Source: Paenibacillus sp. 453mf (GTDB lineage: Bacteria; Bacillota; Bacilli; Paenibacillales; Paenibacillaceae). Taken from it: 64,000 nucleotides of DNA. The stretch's first letter is position 1, and each line of letters opens with the position of its first letter. The notes under the pieces were generated by a model. The model ran no database searches. It saw only the letters and a list, made by a program, of their open reading frames with translations, and had not been told where the DNA came from. The stretch lies in NCBI RefSeq assembly GCF_900116105.1, contig NZ_FPAC01000001.1, positions 2,954,706 through 3,018,705 of the forward strand, in the 5' to 3' direction. Shown in pieces: positions 1-8,737 of the stretch. The translations under genes were made by a program, and so were the position numbers.

Positions 1-615
1 GACGAGCTGCGCAGCAGGCTGAACGGTTAATGAAGTTCCTCCGATGATCATCAAATCCGCTTCAGACAGAGCATCCACAGCATGGTACAGGGTCGTCTGA
101 TCAAGTGATTCTCCGTACAGCACGACATCCGGCTTGATAATACCATTACATTTGTTACACAGAGGAACCAATGATTCTGACGCTATTATGGCATCGAGAT
201 CATAGAAATGGGCACAGTCCATACAGTAGTTGCGATGAACAGAACCGTGAAGCTCATGTACCTTCCCACAGCCTGCCGCCTGATGCAAACCATCGATATT
301 TTGAGTGATCACAGCAGACAGCTTACCTTCCTTCTCAAGCCGGGCAAGCAAGCGGTGTGCACCGTTGGGCTTGGCATGAGGGTGAAGCATTTTGGAACGA
401 TAAAAGTCATAGAAAATATCCGGATGCAGCATAAAAAAGTCAATACTGAGCAGCTCCTCAGGTGAGTACGGAGAATGCTGCTCTGTCTGATAAATCCCGG
501 CAGCAGATCGAAAATCTGGAATTCCACTCTCCGTAGATGTACCTGCTCCGCCAAAAAACACGATCTTCATGCTCTCACGAATCCACGTAACTAAAGGTTC
601 AAACGCATCAGCCAT
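1..615 (-). CDS. cobB: Sir2 family NAD-dependent protein deacetylase (sirtuin), truncated by the window edge
   Basis: This is the first 205 codons of a sirtuin; the 3' end lies beyond the left edge. Sirtuins remove acyl groups from lysines using NAD and release nicotinamide. Visible motifs are GAGTS (residues 23-27), GIPDFRS (31-37), QNID (105-108), the catalytic His in HELHGS (H123), a CxxC/CxxC zinc site (C131, C134, C153, C156) and the NAD-binding GGTSLTV near 192. The ATG at 615 follows a GAGGG ribosome site. It lies just downstream of the HAD phosphatase gene on the same strand and may be co-transcribed with it. The family call is firm; the substrate is unknown. Confidence 0.93.
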   Translation of the reverse strand, partial: MADAFEPLVTWIRESMKIVFFGGAGTSTESGIPDFRSAAGIYQTEQHSPYSPEELLSIDFFMLHPDIFYDFYRSKMLHPHAKPNGAHRLLARLEKEGKLSAVITQNIDGLHQAAGCGKVHELHGSVHRNYCMDCAHFYDLDAIIASESLVPLCNKCNGIIKPDVVLYGESLDQTTLYHAVDALSEADLMIIGGTSLTVQPAAQLV

Positions 616-678
616 TTCCTCGCCCTCCCTTCGTACCCCTTTTACGATAAATTGTTCTTTTGGATCCAAGCAAAAGCT

Positions 679-1446
679 TCACTTCAGAAAAATTTGGTCA
701 TAATGCGTAATCACGGTGTCCGCATGCTTTAAATAGGACGTATCTCCTGATGGAACAATTCCGATGTTTATTTGAGCACCCGCACTTCTCCCCATTTGCA
801 TATCTCCGTTGCTGTCGCCGATGACAGCCAGCTGCCCAGGAGAAAGTCCAAGTGCTAAACAAGCCGCTTGCACACTTTCAGGATCAGGCTTGCTGCTCGT
901 CACCCGGTCAAATCCAATTATAACATCAAAATAGTCGAGAATATCCAGCCATTCGAGATGCAATGTAGCATTAGAAGTAGAATCTGCCGTAACCACACCC
1001 AGCAAGAGTCCCTGAGCCTTACAGCGGTCCAGAAATGGAATCAGTCCGTCCAATGGAATTGCATGATCCTTGCTTATCAATTCGTTAGCTCTGGCACTAA
1101 TCTCACGAATGCAGGTTATTGCATCATTCCAGGCCATTCCGGCAGCATACAGCTGCCAGGCAAGAACTGCGGTAGACTCGCTTACCGTTGCAATAGCAAA
1201 CGGTCCTTCGGCGTCGTAGCCTGCGACCTTCCCATGTGCATCATATCTGGTCCCCAGCACTTGGTCACGCTGTCCAGTAAAGTTCTTCCCCATAACAGCC
1301 AGCTGAGCTTCCAGTGCATCAAGTACATAATTTCCCCAAGGGGTCCATAATGCCTCAATGTCTAGGAGCGTTCCATCCTTATCGAATAAAATGCCAGAAA
1401 TATGCGCTTCCTTCTGTCCGGCCTTCAATAGAGCGATTTGAATCAC
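679..1446 (-). CDS. HAD superfamily hydrolase (phosphoglycolate-phosphatase-like)
   Basis: A 255-residue haloacid-dehalogenase phosphatase. Motif I is DKDGT (nucleophile D22, acid/base D24), motif II lies in VVTADST near residue 155, and motif IV is IGDSNGD near 215, with an alpha-helical cap between motifs I and II. The fold is that of subfamily I enzymes such as Gph, which hydrolyse small phosphoesters; the real substrate cannot be read from the sequence. The GTG start at 1446 sits almost on top of AGAGGAA, so a downstream TTG at codon 6 is an alternative. A terminator separates it from kdgA upstream, so it probably has its own promoter and may run into the sirtuin gene. Confidence 0.85.
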   Translation of the reverse strand: MIQIALLKAGQKEAHISGILFDKDGTLLDIEALWTPWGNYVLDALEAQLAVMGKNFTGQRDQVLGTRYDAHGKVAGYDAEGPFAIATVSESTAVLAWQLYAAGMAWNDAITCIREISARANELISKDHAIPLDGLIPFLDRCKAQGLLLGVVTADSTSNATLHLEWLDILDYFDVIIGFDRVTSSKPDPESVQAACLALGLSPGQLAVIGDSNGDMQMGRSAGAQINIGIVPSGDTSYLKHADTVITHYDQIFLK

Positions 1447-1462
1447 TTCCTCTTGATTATTT

Positions 1463-1496
1463 AAAAATTCTGACCGAAGGTTCGGCCAGAATTTTT
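1463..1496 (-). terminator. Intrinsic terminator after kdgA
   Basis: A long hairpin (outer stem AAAAATTCTG/CAGAATTTTT, inner stem CCGAA/TTCGG) followed on the minus strand by a T-rich tail. It ends the kdgK-kdgA transcript just before the HAD gene. Confidence 0.75.
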
Positions 1497-1580
1497 AGGG
1501 GCTTATTCCTGTGCAGAATCGATTTGCTGCAGCCATGCGATTAACATAGCTCTTTCCTGCCACCAGCTTCTCTCGACTAG

Positions 1581-2249
1581 TTATTTCTCTTGAACTGCCT
1601 TCCGGTATGCATCCATATACTGCTCGGCTTTGCGGCGGACATGGGTCATATCACCGGTCTTGACGGCCTCCGCTGTCAGGTCTGAACCGATTCCGACGGC
1701 GACCGCTCCTCCTTTAATCCAGTCTCCCAGATTGCTTAATGACACTCCGCCAGTTGGCATAAAGTTCGCTTGAGGGAGTGGGCCCTTCATTGTTTTGATA
1801 ATTGAGGGATCGTATACGTTCCCTGGGAATAGTTTAACAACATCCACACCAAGTTCCAAGGCTGACTGAACCTCGGCAATCGTCATGACTCCCGGCAGAA
1901 TAGGAACACGGTACAGATTGCACAATTTGACGGTGTCAGGATTCAAAGCTGGGCCTACGATAAACTCCGATCCTGCCATAATCGCAGCACGTGCAGATTG
2001 CGGCTCCAGAACCGTCCCTGCCCCGATAATAGCAAAATTCTGTTCATTCACTGCATTCCATGAATAGTTCTGGCTCAAACGCTCAATGGCCTGCAGTGCC
2101 CCAGGTACGGTCAGTGTGATCTCAATGACTTTGATGCCGCCTGCAATCGCCTGCTCTGCCATCTGAACAACCTGATCGGCCGAATCCGCACGTAGCACAG
2201 CAACGACGCCATGCTCAAATATTTTATGTAGCAGCTCTAATTTTTTCAT
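1581..2249 (-). CDS. kdgA: 2-dehydro-3-deoxyphosphogluconate (KDPG) aldolase
   Basis: A 222-residue class I aldolase of the KDPG/KHG family. It splits 2-keto-3-deoxy-6-phosphogluconate into pyruvate and glyceraldehyde-3-phosphate, the last step of pectin and uronate catabolism. The TIM-barrel signatures are clear: VIEITL with catalytic E43, IGAGTV, the phosphate-binding PTGGVS, and VVKLFPG carrying the Schiff-base lysine K139. The ATG at 2249 is preceded by AAGGGGA. It lies 72 nt after kdgK on the same strand and is followed by a terminator, so the two genes form a short operon that acts in sequence on KDG. No KdgR-type regulator gene is visible here. Confidence 0.93.
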   Translation of the reverse strand: MKKLELLHKIFEHGVVAVLRADSADQVVQMAEQAIAGGIKVIEITLTVPGALQAIERLSQNYSWNAVNEQNFAIIGAGTVLEPQSARAAIMAGSEFIVGPALNPDTVKLCNLYRVPILPGVMTIAEVQSALELGVDVVKLFPGNVYDPSIIKTMKGPLPQANFMPTGGVSLSNLGDWIKGGAVAVGIGSDLTAEAVKTGDMTHVRRKAEQYMDAYRKAVQEK

Positions 2250-2321
2250 TGTTATTTAATCCCCTTTGCATGATTTAATAAATGAACTACAGTAAGATTG
2301 AGATCACCCTATTACACTTGC

Positions 2322-3290
2322 TTACCGTTCAATATGGTGGGCATTGCTGAGCTTGGCCTTAACTTCAGCTGCTGTAGGAAGCGCTTCCCAATCTCCTACA
2401 GCTTGAACCATCAAGCTTCCGGTCAGACTGCCAATGCCTGTTGCCTGCACAGGATTCAAGCCTTGCAAAATACCGGATAAAAATCCTGCGGCAAAGCCAT
2501 CGCCTGCGCCAACGGTATCTATAACTTGATCCGCCTTTACAAAGGGAACTTCTTCCACAGAACCTTGCTGCAGTACATAAGTCAACTCCGGACCACCCTT
2601 AACAATGGATACGGCATCTAGTTGTTTTAGACGATCAAATATTTTATCCGTATTCTCTTCCTCATAGAGCATCTTGAGTTCATCCAGTCCCGGAAGAAAA
2701 TAATCGGCCTCTTGTGCAAGGGACAGCAAAACAGGCCTTGCCTCTTGAAGTGTCCACAGCTTCAGTCGCAAGTTAGGGTCAAAGCTAACAAGAACACCTG
2801 CCTGCTTGGCGATCCGAACTGCTTCAAGGACTGTCTCTCTGCTGGATTCACTTATTGCTGCAGTAATACCTGTAACATGCAGAATTTTAGCTCTCGAAAT
2901 GTAGTCCGTGTCAAGGTCTGAGGTCGTCATCTGGCTTGCAGCTGAATATCTGCGATAATAATGTACAGAAGATTTGCCCGGCATATTTTCTCTGATCATA
3001 AGTCCTGTAGCTTCGCCTTCGCTCAGCTGAGCCCGGGAGACATCTACACCTTCGCCGCGAATCGCCTTATATATCATCTGACCCAGCGCATCATTACCCA
3101 GCCTTCCAAACCAGCCTGCACGGTGACCCAGTCTCGCCAGACCAATCGCTACGTTGCTCTCAGCGCCGCCAAACGATTTAGACAAGGTGCTCGCATATTC
3201 AAGTCCGCGTGTATCTTGTCCCGTAAACAAACCCATACTTTCACCGAACGTTACCGCTTCAGGCGAAGAATATTCCGTTTGATTTCCCAT
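2322..3290 (-). CDS. kdgK: 2-keto-3-deoxygluconate kinase (PfkB family)
   Basis: A 322-residue ribokinase/PfkB family sugar kinase. The N-terminal GE motif near residue 16 and the GGAESNVA substrate segment (41-48) are present, and the C-terminal signature DTVGAGDGFAAG (258-269) holds the catalytic base D264 and the anion hole. Position upstream of KDPG aldolase makes 2-keto-3-deoxygluconate the natural substrate, giving KDPG for the next gene. The ATG follows GGGAGGG. The upstream region carries a sigma-A promoter with an overlapping catabolite-response element, which predicts CcpA repression when glucose is available. The exact sugar is inferred from context. Confidence 0.9.
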   Translation of the reverse strand: MGNQTEYSSPEAVTFGESMGLFTGQDTRGLEYASTLSKSFGGAESNVAIGLARLGHRAGWFGRLGNDALGQMIYKAIRGEGVDVSRAQLSEGEATGLMIRENMPGKSSVHYYRRYSAASQMTTSDLDTDYISRAKILHVTGITAAISESSRETVLEAVRIAKQAGVLVSFDPNLRLKLWTLQEARPVLLSLAQEADYFLPGLDELKMLYEEENTDKIFDRLKQLDAVSIVKGGPELTYVLQQGSVEEVPFVKADQVIDTVGAGDGFAAGFLSGILQGLNPVQATGIGSLTGSLMVQAVGDWEALPTAAEVKAKLSNAHHIER

Positions 3291-3368
3291 AACAATCCCT
3301 CCCTCTCTCTTGTACCCTTCCTCACTTCCATTTAGGTGCGCATACTTTCAAATTCGTTTACTTATTCC

Positions 3369-3397
3369 ATTGTTATCATCCATGGAACCGTTGTCAA
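3369..3397 (-). promoter_or_regulatory. Sigma-A promoter of kdgK-kdgA
   Basis: On the minus strand, -35 TTGACA (3392-3397), a 17-nt spacer and -10 AACAAT (3369-3374). The -35 is perfect; the -10 matches four of six. It lies about 80 nt upstream of kdgK. Confidence 0.6.
3382..3396 (-). promoter_or_regulatory. Catabolite-response element (cre) for CcpA
   Basis: ATGGAACCGTTGTCA fits the consensus WTGNAANCGNWNNCW at every defined position. It overlaps the -35 box and most of the spacer of the kdg promoter, which fits direct repression by CcpA. Confidence 0.7.
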
Positions 3398-3489
3398 TCT
3401 ACAATTTATACGATTTTTCTCAAAATAAATGAACTCAGGACTTTATGTATGAAAATGATTCTACTATCCAAATTTTTGAAATTTTATCC

Positions 3490-3515
3490 GTTTCATCTAT
3501 TTTTGTTCGTGGTAA
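3490..3515 (+). promoter_or_regulatory. Possible stress-sigma (sigma-B-like) promoter
   Basis: GTTTCA, 14 nt, TGGTAA resembles the sigma-B pattern GTTTAA-N14-GGGWAW, about 50 nt before the GsiB-like gene. B. subtilis gsiB is sigma-B controlled, but whether this host has sigma-B is unknown. Confidence 0.3.
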
Positions 3516-3562
3516 GTACAAGCATATCCTTAACATCATTTAAGAAGAGGAGTGATTCATCC

Positions 3563-3817
3563 ATGGCACACACGCTGAAAGGAAATCGCCCCAAGATGAC
3601 CCGTGCAGAAGCTGGGCGCCTCGGTGGAGAGGCAACATCCAAAAAGTATGATCGATCCTTCTATCAAAAAATCGGACGTAAAGGCGGCGAGACCACATCA
3701 GAAAATCACAGCTCTGACTTTTATCAAGAAATTGGCAGTAAAGGCGGAAAATCCACTGCTCGTTCACATGATCGGAGCTTCTATCGAGAAATCGGCCGTA
3801 AAGGAGGCCTTCGTTAG
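3563..3817 (+). CDS. GsiB-like stress protein with KGG repeats
   Basis: An 84-residue hydrophilic protein made of three copies of a roughly 20-residue unit, D-x-x-FYQ-x-IG-x-KGG-x-(T/S)T, preceded by a MTRAEAGRLGGEATS unit. This is the KGG-repeat family of general stress proteins (B. subtilis GsiB, fungal Con-10), thought to be intrinsically disordered desiccation or starvation protectants. The frame stays open upstream to 3449, but the ATG at 3563 is chosen because AAGAGGAG lies at suitable spacing and GsiB homologues begin this way. It has fewer repeats than GsiB (about 123 residues). It stands alone between the divergent kdg operon and ilvD. Confidence 0.85.
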   Translation: MAHTLKGNRPKMTRAEAGRLGGEATSKKYDRSFYQKIGRKGGETTSENHSSDFYQEIGSKGGKSTARSHDRSFYREIGRKGGLR

Positions 3818-3910
3818 GAAGGAAGTCCCCCCGAAATCACCTTAAATTTGTAGAAATCTGACGTGAACTGTGATAGACTCATTTAAATACATTCTTACTA
3901 TTAGCTCTTT

Positions 3911-3960
3911 AAAGCAGCACAGAAACAGTGATCGTTCATTCATTTCGTGCATACTGCTTT
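3911..3960 (+). repeat. Inverted repeat upstream of ilvD
   Basis: AAAGCAG (3911-3917) pairs with CTGCTTT (3954-3960) around a 36-nt loop holding partly complementary CAC/GTG. It lies in the ilvD leader. There is no T-tract and no T-box signature, so its role is unclear. Confidence 0.3.
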
Positions 3961-4016
3961 CACATGTGCAGTTCAAATGCTAATCAATATTTGATTCTTG
4001 GGGGGAAACAGACACC

Positions 4017-5705
4017 ATGGCACCAAAAAAAATGCGTTCAGACATGATTAAAAAAGGTTTTGACAGAGCGCCGCATCGAAGCTTGCTTCGTGCAGCCGGG
4101 GTAAAAGAAGAGGATTTCGGCAAGCCATTTATCGCCGTATGTAATTCATACATCGATATTGTACCAGGTCATGTTCATCTTCAGGAATTCGGAAAAATTG
4201 TAAAAGAAGCTATTATTGAAGCTGGCGGCGTTCCATTTGAATTCAATACAATCGGTGTTGATGATGGGATCGCAATGGGGCACATCGGTATGCGCTACTC
4301 GCTGCCAAGTCGTGATATCATTGCCGACTCCGTTGAAACGGTCGTATCTGCACACTGGTTTGACGGTATGGTCTGCATTCCGAACTGTGACAAGATTACG
4401 CCAGGAATGCTGATGGGAGCTCTTCGTGTTAACATTCCAACCATCTTCGTCAGCGGCGGACCCATGAAAGCAGGCCGTGACAAGAACGGACGCGCACTGT
4501 CGCTTACTTCTGTATTCGAAGGCGTTGGTGCTTATCAAGCCGGCAAGATCGATGATCAAAGCTTGCTTGAGCTTGAACAATTTGGCTGTCCGACTTGTGG
4601 TTCCTGCTCGGGTATGTTCACGGCGAACTCCATGAACTGTCTTGCTGAAGCGCTCGGTCTTGCTCTGCCGGGTAATGGTACCATTCTGGCCGTTGCGCCT
4701 GAGCGCCGTGATTTTGTTCGCAAATCGGCAACTCAGCTGATGGAACTAATCAAGATGGATCTGAAGCCGCGTGATATCGTGACTCCAGAAGCAATCGATA
4801 ATGCATTCGCTTTGGATATGGCTATGGGTGGCTCCACCAATACGGTGCTCCACACACTAGCTCTTGCTCATGAAGCCGGCATTGAGTACCCGATCGAGCG
4901 TATCAATGAAGTCGCTAACCGCGTACCGCATTTGTCTAAGCTCGCTCCTGCTTCCGACTATCATATTGAGGATGTCCAGAACGCAGGCGGCGTAAGTGCT
5001 GTACTGAACGAGCTGCTCAAGAAGCCGGGCGCACTTCATGCAGAGAATATTACGGTTACCGGCAAAACATTGCGCGAGAACGTAGAGAATTCACCTATTT
5101 TGGACGAGAATGTTATTCACAGACTGGATAACCCACATTCTGAACGCGGAGGACTTGCCGTTCTCTTCGGTAATCTTGCACCAGAAGGCTCCATCATCAA
5201 GGTTGGTGCAGTAGATCCTTCTGTAGGCGGCTATCACAAAGGACCTGCCATTTGCTTCAACTCTCAAGAAGAAGCTCTTGAAGGTATTGCCAATGGCAAA
5301 GTAAAAGAAGGTCACGTTGTCGTTATCCGCTATGAAGGACCTAAAGGCGGACCAGGTATGCCAGAAATGCTTGCTCCTACCTCCCAAATCGTCGGGATGG
5401 GACTTGGTGCCAAGGTCGGCCTGATTACGGACGGACGTTTCTCTGGTGCATCTAGAGGAATCAGTATCGGACATATCTCTCCTGAGGCTGCTGAAGGTGG
5501 ACCAATCGCCTTTGTACATGACGGAGACCTGATTGAGCTTGATCTCAACAATCGTAAGATTGAGCTGCTTGTCAGCGAGGAAGAGATGGAACGTCGCCGT
5601 GCTGAAGAATGGACGGAGTTTGAACCAAAAGTGAAGACGGGTTACTTGGCTCGTTACTCCAAACTCGTTACCAACGCCAGCAACGGCGGTGTCCTCAAAA
5701 TATAA
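4017..5705 (+). CDS. ilvD: Dihydroxy-acid dehydratase
   Basis: A 562-residue IlvD/Edd family iron-sulfur dehydratase. It converts 2,3-dihydroxy-3-methylbutanoate and its isoleucine counterpart to the 2-oxo acids, the penultimate step of valine and isoleucine synthesis. Family landmarks are [12 protein letters not shown] (C42), CDKITPGM (C124) and [11 protein letters not shown] (C191, C194, C197), with C124 and C197 spaced as the cluster ligands are in E. coli IlvD. Length is normal. The ATG at 4017 follows a strong GGGGGGAAA site. It is monocistronic: a terminator follows and the next gene converges. No other ilv/leu gene is in the window. Confidence 0.97.
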   Translation: MAPKKMRSDMIKKGFDRAPHRSLLRAAGVKEEDFGKPFIAVCNSYIDIVPGHVHLQEFGKIVKEAIIEAGGVPFEFNTIGVDDGIAMGHIGMRYSLPSRDIIADSVETVVSAHWFDGMVCIPNCDKITPGMLMGALRVNIPTIFVSGGPMKAGRDKNGRALSLTSVFEGVGAYQAGKIDDQSLLELEQFGCPTCGSCSGMFTANSMNCLAEALGLALPGNGTILAVAPERRDFVRKSATQLMELIKMDLKPRDIVTPEAIDNAFALDMAMGGSTNTVLHTLALAHEAGIEYPIERINEVANRVPHLSKLAPASDYHIEDVQNAGGVSAVLNELLKKPGALHAENITVTGKTLRENVENSPILDENVIHRLDNPHSERGGLAVLFGNLAPEGSIIKVGAVDPSVGGYHKGPAICFNSQEEALEGIANGKVKEGHVVVIRYEGPKGGPGMPEMLAPTSQIVGMGLGAKVGLITDGRFSGASRGISIGHISPEAAEGGPIAFVHDGDLIELDLNNRKIELLVSEEEMERRRAEEWTEFEPKVKTGYLARYSKLVTNASNGGVLKI

Positions 5706-5726
5706 TTCTGCACTTATAGATAAATT

Positions 5727-5771
5727 AAAGGGATCCAATGCATAACAAGCATTGGATCCCTTATTCTTTTT
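5727..5771 (+). terminator. Intrinsic terminator after ilvD
   Basis: AAAGGGATCCAATGC pairs with its complement around a 7-nt loop and is followed by TTATTCTTTTT. It lies between the convergent ilvD and polysaccharide deacetylase genes and may work in both directions. Confidence 0.85.
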
Positions 5772-5805
5772 CATAATTATTCGAATCAACTTTAAGATAA
5801 CTATA

Positions 5806-7239
5806 CTATGCCACAGGCGGTGTACGCGTTAAATCTGTATTACCTGTTAATGAGATTTCATCCTCATCCGAATAGGCTGACTTGGCCGTGCTTTGATCAT
5901 AGACCGTGTCTTTTTTACGTCTCAATCCATCACCGAAACGTTCAAATAAAATATCCATTGGCATCACAATCATTTTCGGAGTCATCTGATGACTTCCTTC
6001 CCGTAATCTTCCTTGACCTTCCGGATGTATTACACTAAGCAGAATTTTTAAATACACTGATGTAGATGCCGCAAACAAACCACGCGGAAGATCCAGCACC
6101 GAGAATCCAAACTGTTCGGGTCCACGATTGATCATGCTGACACCGTACAATGCCTTCGCATTAGCCACTTCCGGGTCAAGGGCAGCAATCTTGACGAGAT
6201 CAGGCAGCTGCTTCTCCATCATCCGGATCATCCGGATCGCGAGATGAACAGGGGTTTTTGAAGAGGATCCCAGCTGGTACAGCTTCTTATTATCAAAATG
6301 AAGCTCAATGATGTCGTCCCCTTTTTGCAGGGCATGGCCATTCGGCAGCTTAATGGCCTTGCCTTGATAAGGACGAACTCGGTAATGCAAGAAAGGATCC
6401 TGAGGAGTTATCGTCTTCAGCTTGGTAACCATATGGAATATCTGCTCCCAACCGAGCCATGCCCGCACTACTAATCTTTTTAGACCTGATTGAATCTTCA
6501 TAACTGCCTCCCTTCCCGGTATTTGCTGCTTGGCAGCATAATGGAGTGAGATCATATCATCAATCCGTATACTTTGTATGTTTCGCTGACCGGCCTCAGT
6601 CAGAACCCGATCCAGCGCGATGAGCATTTGAGCCGGCGCATGCCGATCCGCTCCTGGCGTCGTTCCACAATCATGAAGCACCATCACCTCACCGCCACGC
6701 AGTTTCTTCAGCATCCGCTCTGTCAGTCGATCTGCGCCTAACCGTTCTCTCCAATCGCCGAACATACCCGACCACAATACGATGCGATGGTGATGCTTCT
6801 TGGAAAAATCAAATAAATTGGTAATTCCCCAAGGTGGACGGTAATATAGTGCATGAGAGCCAGTAATCTTATATATAATGGAGCCTGTTCTTTCTATCTG
6901 CTGACGAACGACTTTGGGTGTCATTAGCCAGTTCGTTTGATGTATATAATTATGGATGCCGATGAGATGACCTTCGGCGTGCATTCTTTTTAACAGCTCG
7001 GGGTTGCGCTCCGCATGTTCACCCACAACAAAAAAGGTGGCTTTGGCATTATGCTTCTTCAACAGATCAAGCAGCTGCGGCGTGTAATTGGGATCCGGCC
7101 CATCATCGAAAGTTAACGCAAAATCATTAAGATTCCTTCCGCGTCTGAATACTCGAAATCCGAATAAACGGCTAATTAAACTAGGTATAAATGCATAAAA
7201 AGATGTAATGTAAAAGAGCAACAGCAGCAAGTTCTGCAT
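5806..7239 (-). CDS. Polysaccharide deacetylase with C-terminal YkoP-like domain
   Basis: A 477-residue protein with an N-terminal membrane anchor or uncleaved signal (about residues 1-25), a NodB-type deacetylase domain (about 40-245) and a second domain resembling B. subtilis YkoP (about 260-430). NodB motifs are TFDDGPD (43-49), HNYIH as motif 2 (usually HSxxH), RPPWG, and VLHDCG at the end. Such enzymes remove N-acetyl groups from cell-wall polymers outside the membrane. An upstream frame extends 25 codons, but the ATG at 7239 has TGAGGAA at good spacing. The C-terminus is polar and probably unstructured. The polymer deacetylated is not known. Confidence 0.85.
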   Translation of the reverse strand: MQNLLLLLFYITSFYAFIPSLISRLFGFRVFRRGRNLNDFALTFDDGPDPNYTPQLLDLLKKHNAKATFFVVGEHAERNPELLKRMHAEGHLIGIHNYIHQTNWLMTPKVVRQQIERTGSIIYKITGSHALYYRPPWGITNLFDFSKKHHHRIVLWSGMFGDWRERLGADRLTERMLKKLRGGEVMVLHDCGTTPGADRHAPAQMLIALDRVLTEAGQRNIQSIRIDDMISLHYAAKQQIPGREAVMKIQSGLKRLVVRAWLGWEQIFHMVTKLKTITPQDPFLHYRVRPYQGKAIKLPNGHALQKGDDIIELHFDNKKLYQLGSSSKTPVHLAIRMIRMMEKQLPDLVKIAALDPEVANAKALYGVSMINRGPEQFGFSVLDLPRGLFAASTSVYLKILLSVIHPEGQGRLREGSHQMTPKMIVMPMDILFERFGDGLRRKKDTVYDQSTAKSAYSDEDEISLTGNTDLTRTPPVA

Positions 7240-7517
7240 AACGGTATTCCTCACTTTTTTAGACTCGTAACGTGTGGTTGTAAGACGTACATTACAAAAT
7301 CTTAAAAACAACACTAACTATTATTTTATCATATTGTGAATAAAATGAACCCTTCAATTTAAAATTAACGTATACTTCCTAGACAGATTAAACCAATATC
7401 TATACAGTAAATTGTAGTATTCCGAACCCATTCTCTAACTCATCCCGCTGAAATTGATTTATTAGTTTAATCTTTCAAGTGAATTACACACTTTTCAAAA
7501 GGAGTCGTTGTTATAAT

Positions 7518-8645
7518 ATGCTTCCTCTTTACAAAAAATATTGGCGAACCGCACTCGATATTGGATTAATTGCGCTGACCGTATTTCTGATCATGTTTGT
7601 TTCAAGCCAGCTGTACCAGATTGCCGCTCCTGTATTTCTATCTTTTCTTGTATTTGTCATTATTGAGCCCTTGGCTAAGTTCCTACATAAAAAGGGATTA
7701 AAAAAAGCCTTAGCATCAGCCATCTCTGTGCTTCTGTTCGTGGCTGTTCTCTTAGGCATCTTCTTCGGACTAGGCGTTATCATTGTATCGTCCATTAGTC
7801 AATTCCAGGATAATATTCCGGCGTACATGGCACTGATACAGAGTCAGTTCACCCAGCTGCTTGAACTGTTCCAGACCCAGTGGAATGCGCTGCCAGCAAC
7901 GGTGACCGACCAAATTAATCAGAATTTTGAAAAAGTAACGGCAGCTCTCTCCTCCTGGGGTGCGGGCTTCCTCGGTTACATTGTCGGTATGCTGAGCTCC
8001 TTCTCCTCATTCATCGGAAATTTTGCAGTAGCGATTATACTTGCCTTCTTCCTGAGCGTCGAGTTTGATATGTGGCGGATGATTACCAAAAGTAAAGCGC
8101 CCAATACGCTAAAGAAAGCTTATCTGTTCTTGAAGAATCATGTGTTCAAGGCAATTGGTGCTTATCTTAAGGCACAGCTGATACTCATCTCCATCACATT
8201 TGTGCTTGTACTGATCGGTCTAATCATTCTGGGAACCGGAAACGCCCTTACGCTTGCGCTCATCGCAGCTGTTCTGGATCTTCTGCCGCTGCTCGGGGTA
8301 CCTGTTATATTTATTCCTTGGAGCATTTATTTGTTCATCGTGGGTGATGTCGGAACTGCGATTGGCTTATTAGTGGTTATGGGCGTGACCATGCTCGTAA
8401 GACAACTGGCCGAGCCAAAAATATCAGGCAACTCCATCGGTGTGACGTCTGCGTATCTGATGCTGTCCTTTATGCTGATCTCGCTTTCGATCTTCGGCAT
8501 TTCTGGAGTGATCCTCTCGCCAATCTTGCTGATTTTGATTAAAGAGTTATGGCAGCAGGGGTATTTGCAGCGCTGGATTCGATTGCCTGAGGATGAATTC
8601 CAATCCTCTCCTTTTGCAATGGATGATCACGACAATCGAAATTAA
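7518..8645 (+). CDS. AI-2E family transporter (PerM/YdbI-like)
   Basis: A 375-residue polytopic membrane protein with about eight hydrophobic segments, the large soluble insertion after the third, and the conserved late segment LDLLPLLGVPVIFIPW typical of the family (UPF0118). Members include the AI-2 exporter TqsA and Na+/H+ antiporters, so the cargo cannot be assigned. The ATG at 7518 has AAGGAG 13 nt upstream; a GTG at 7479 is open but has no ribosome site. It is a stand-alone gene closed by a terminator. A second, more distant family member lies at 19540-20610. Confidence 0.85.
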   Translation: MLPLYKKYWRTALDIGLIALTVFLIMFVSSQLYQIAAPVFLSFLVFVIIEPLAKFLHKKGLKKALASAISVLLFVAVLLGIFFGLGVIIVSSISQFQDNIPAYMALIQSQFTQLLELFQTQWNALPATVTDQINQNFEKVTAALSSWGAGFLGYIVGMLSSFSSFIGNFAVAIILAFFLSVEFDMWRMITKSKAPNTLKKAYLFLKNHVFKAIGAYLKAQLILISITFVLVLIGLIILGTGNALTLALIAAVLDLLPLLGVPVIFIPWSIYLFIVGDVGTAIGLLVVMGVTMLVRQLAEPKISGNSIGVTSAYLMLSFMLISLSIFGISGVILSPILLILIKELWQQGYLQRWIRLPEDEFQSSPFAMDDHDNRN

Positions 8646-8654
8646 TATCTAACT

Positions 8655-8709
8655 CAAAAAGGATAGACAGGCACCTAAAATTAGCATGCCTCCTCTATCC
8701 TTTTTTTGT
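8655..8709. terminator. Bidirectional terminator between AI-2E gene and PBP gene
   Basis: AAAAAGGATAGA with GGCA/TGCC inner pairing, closed by TATCCTTTTTTT. The A-run and T-run on either side allow it to serve both convergent genes. Confidence 0.8.
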
Positions 8710-8737
8710 TTGTGGAAATTATGGATTGCTTACTCTT

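Noticed and set aside
3449..3562. N-terminal extension of the GsiB-like protein
   Set aside because: The added 38 residues are hydrophobic and unlike any GsiB; the downstream ATG has the ribosome site.
3840..4016. T-box leader before ilvD
   Set aside because: No GGGTGGTACCGCG-type sequence and no terminator; only an inverted repeat.
5091..5789. Minus-strand 232-codon frame opposite ilvD
   Set aside because: Shadow of a strongly conserved gene; no ribosome site and composition unlike a protein.
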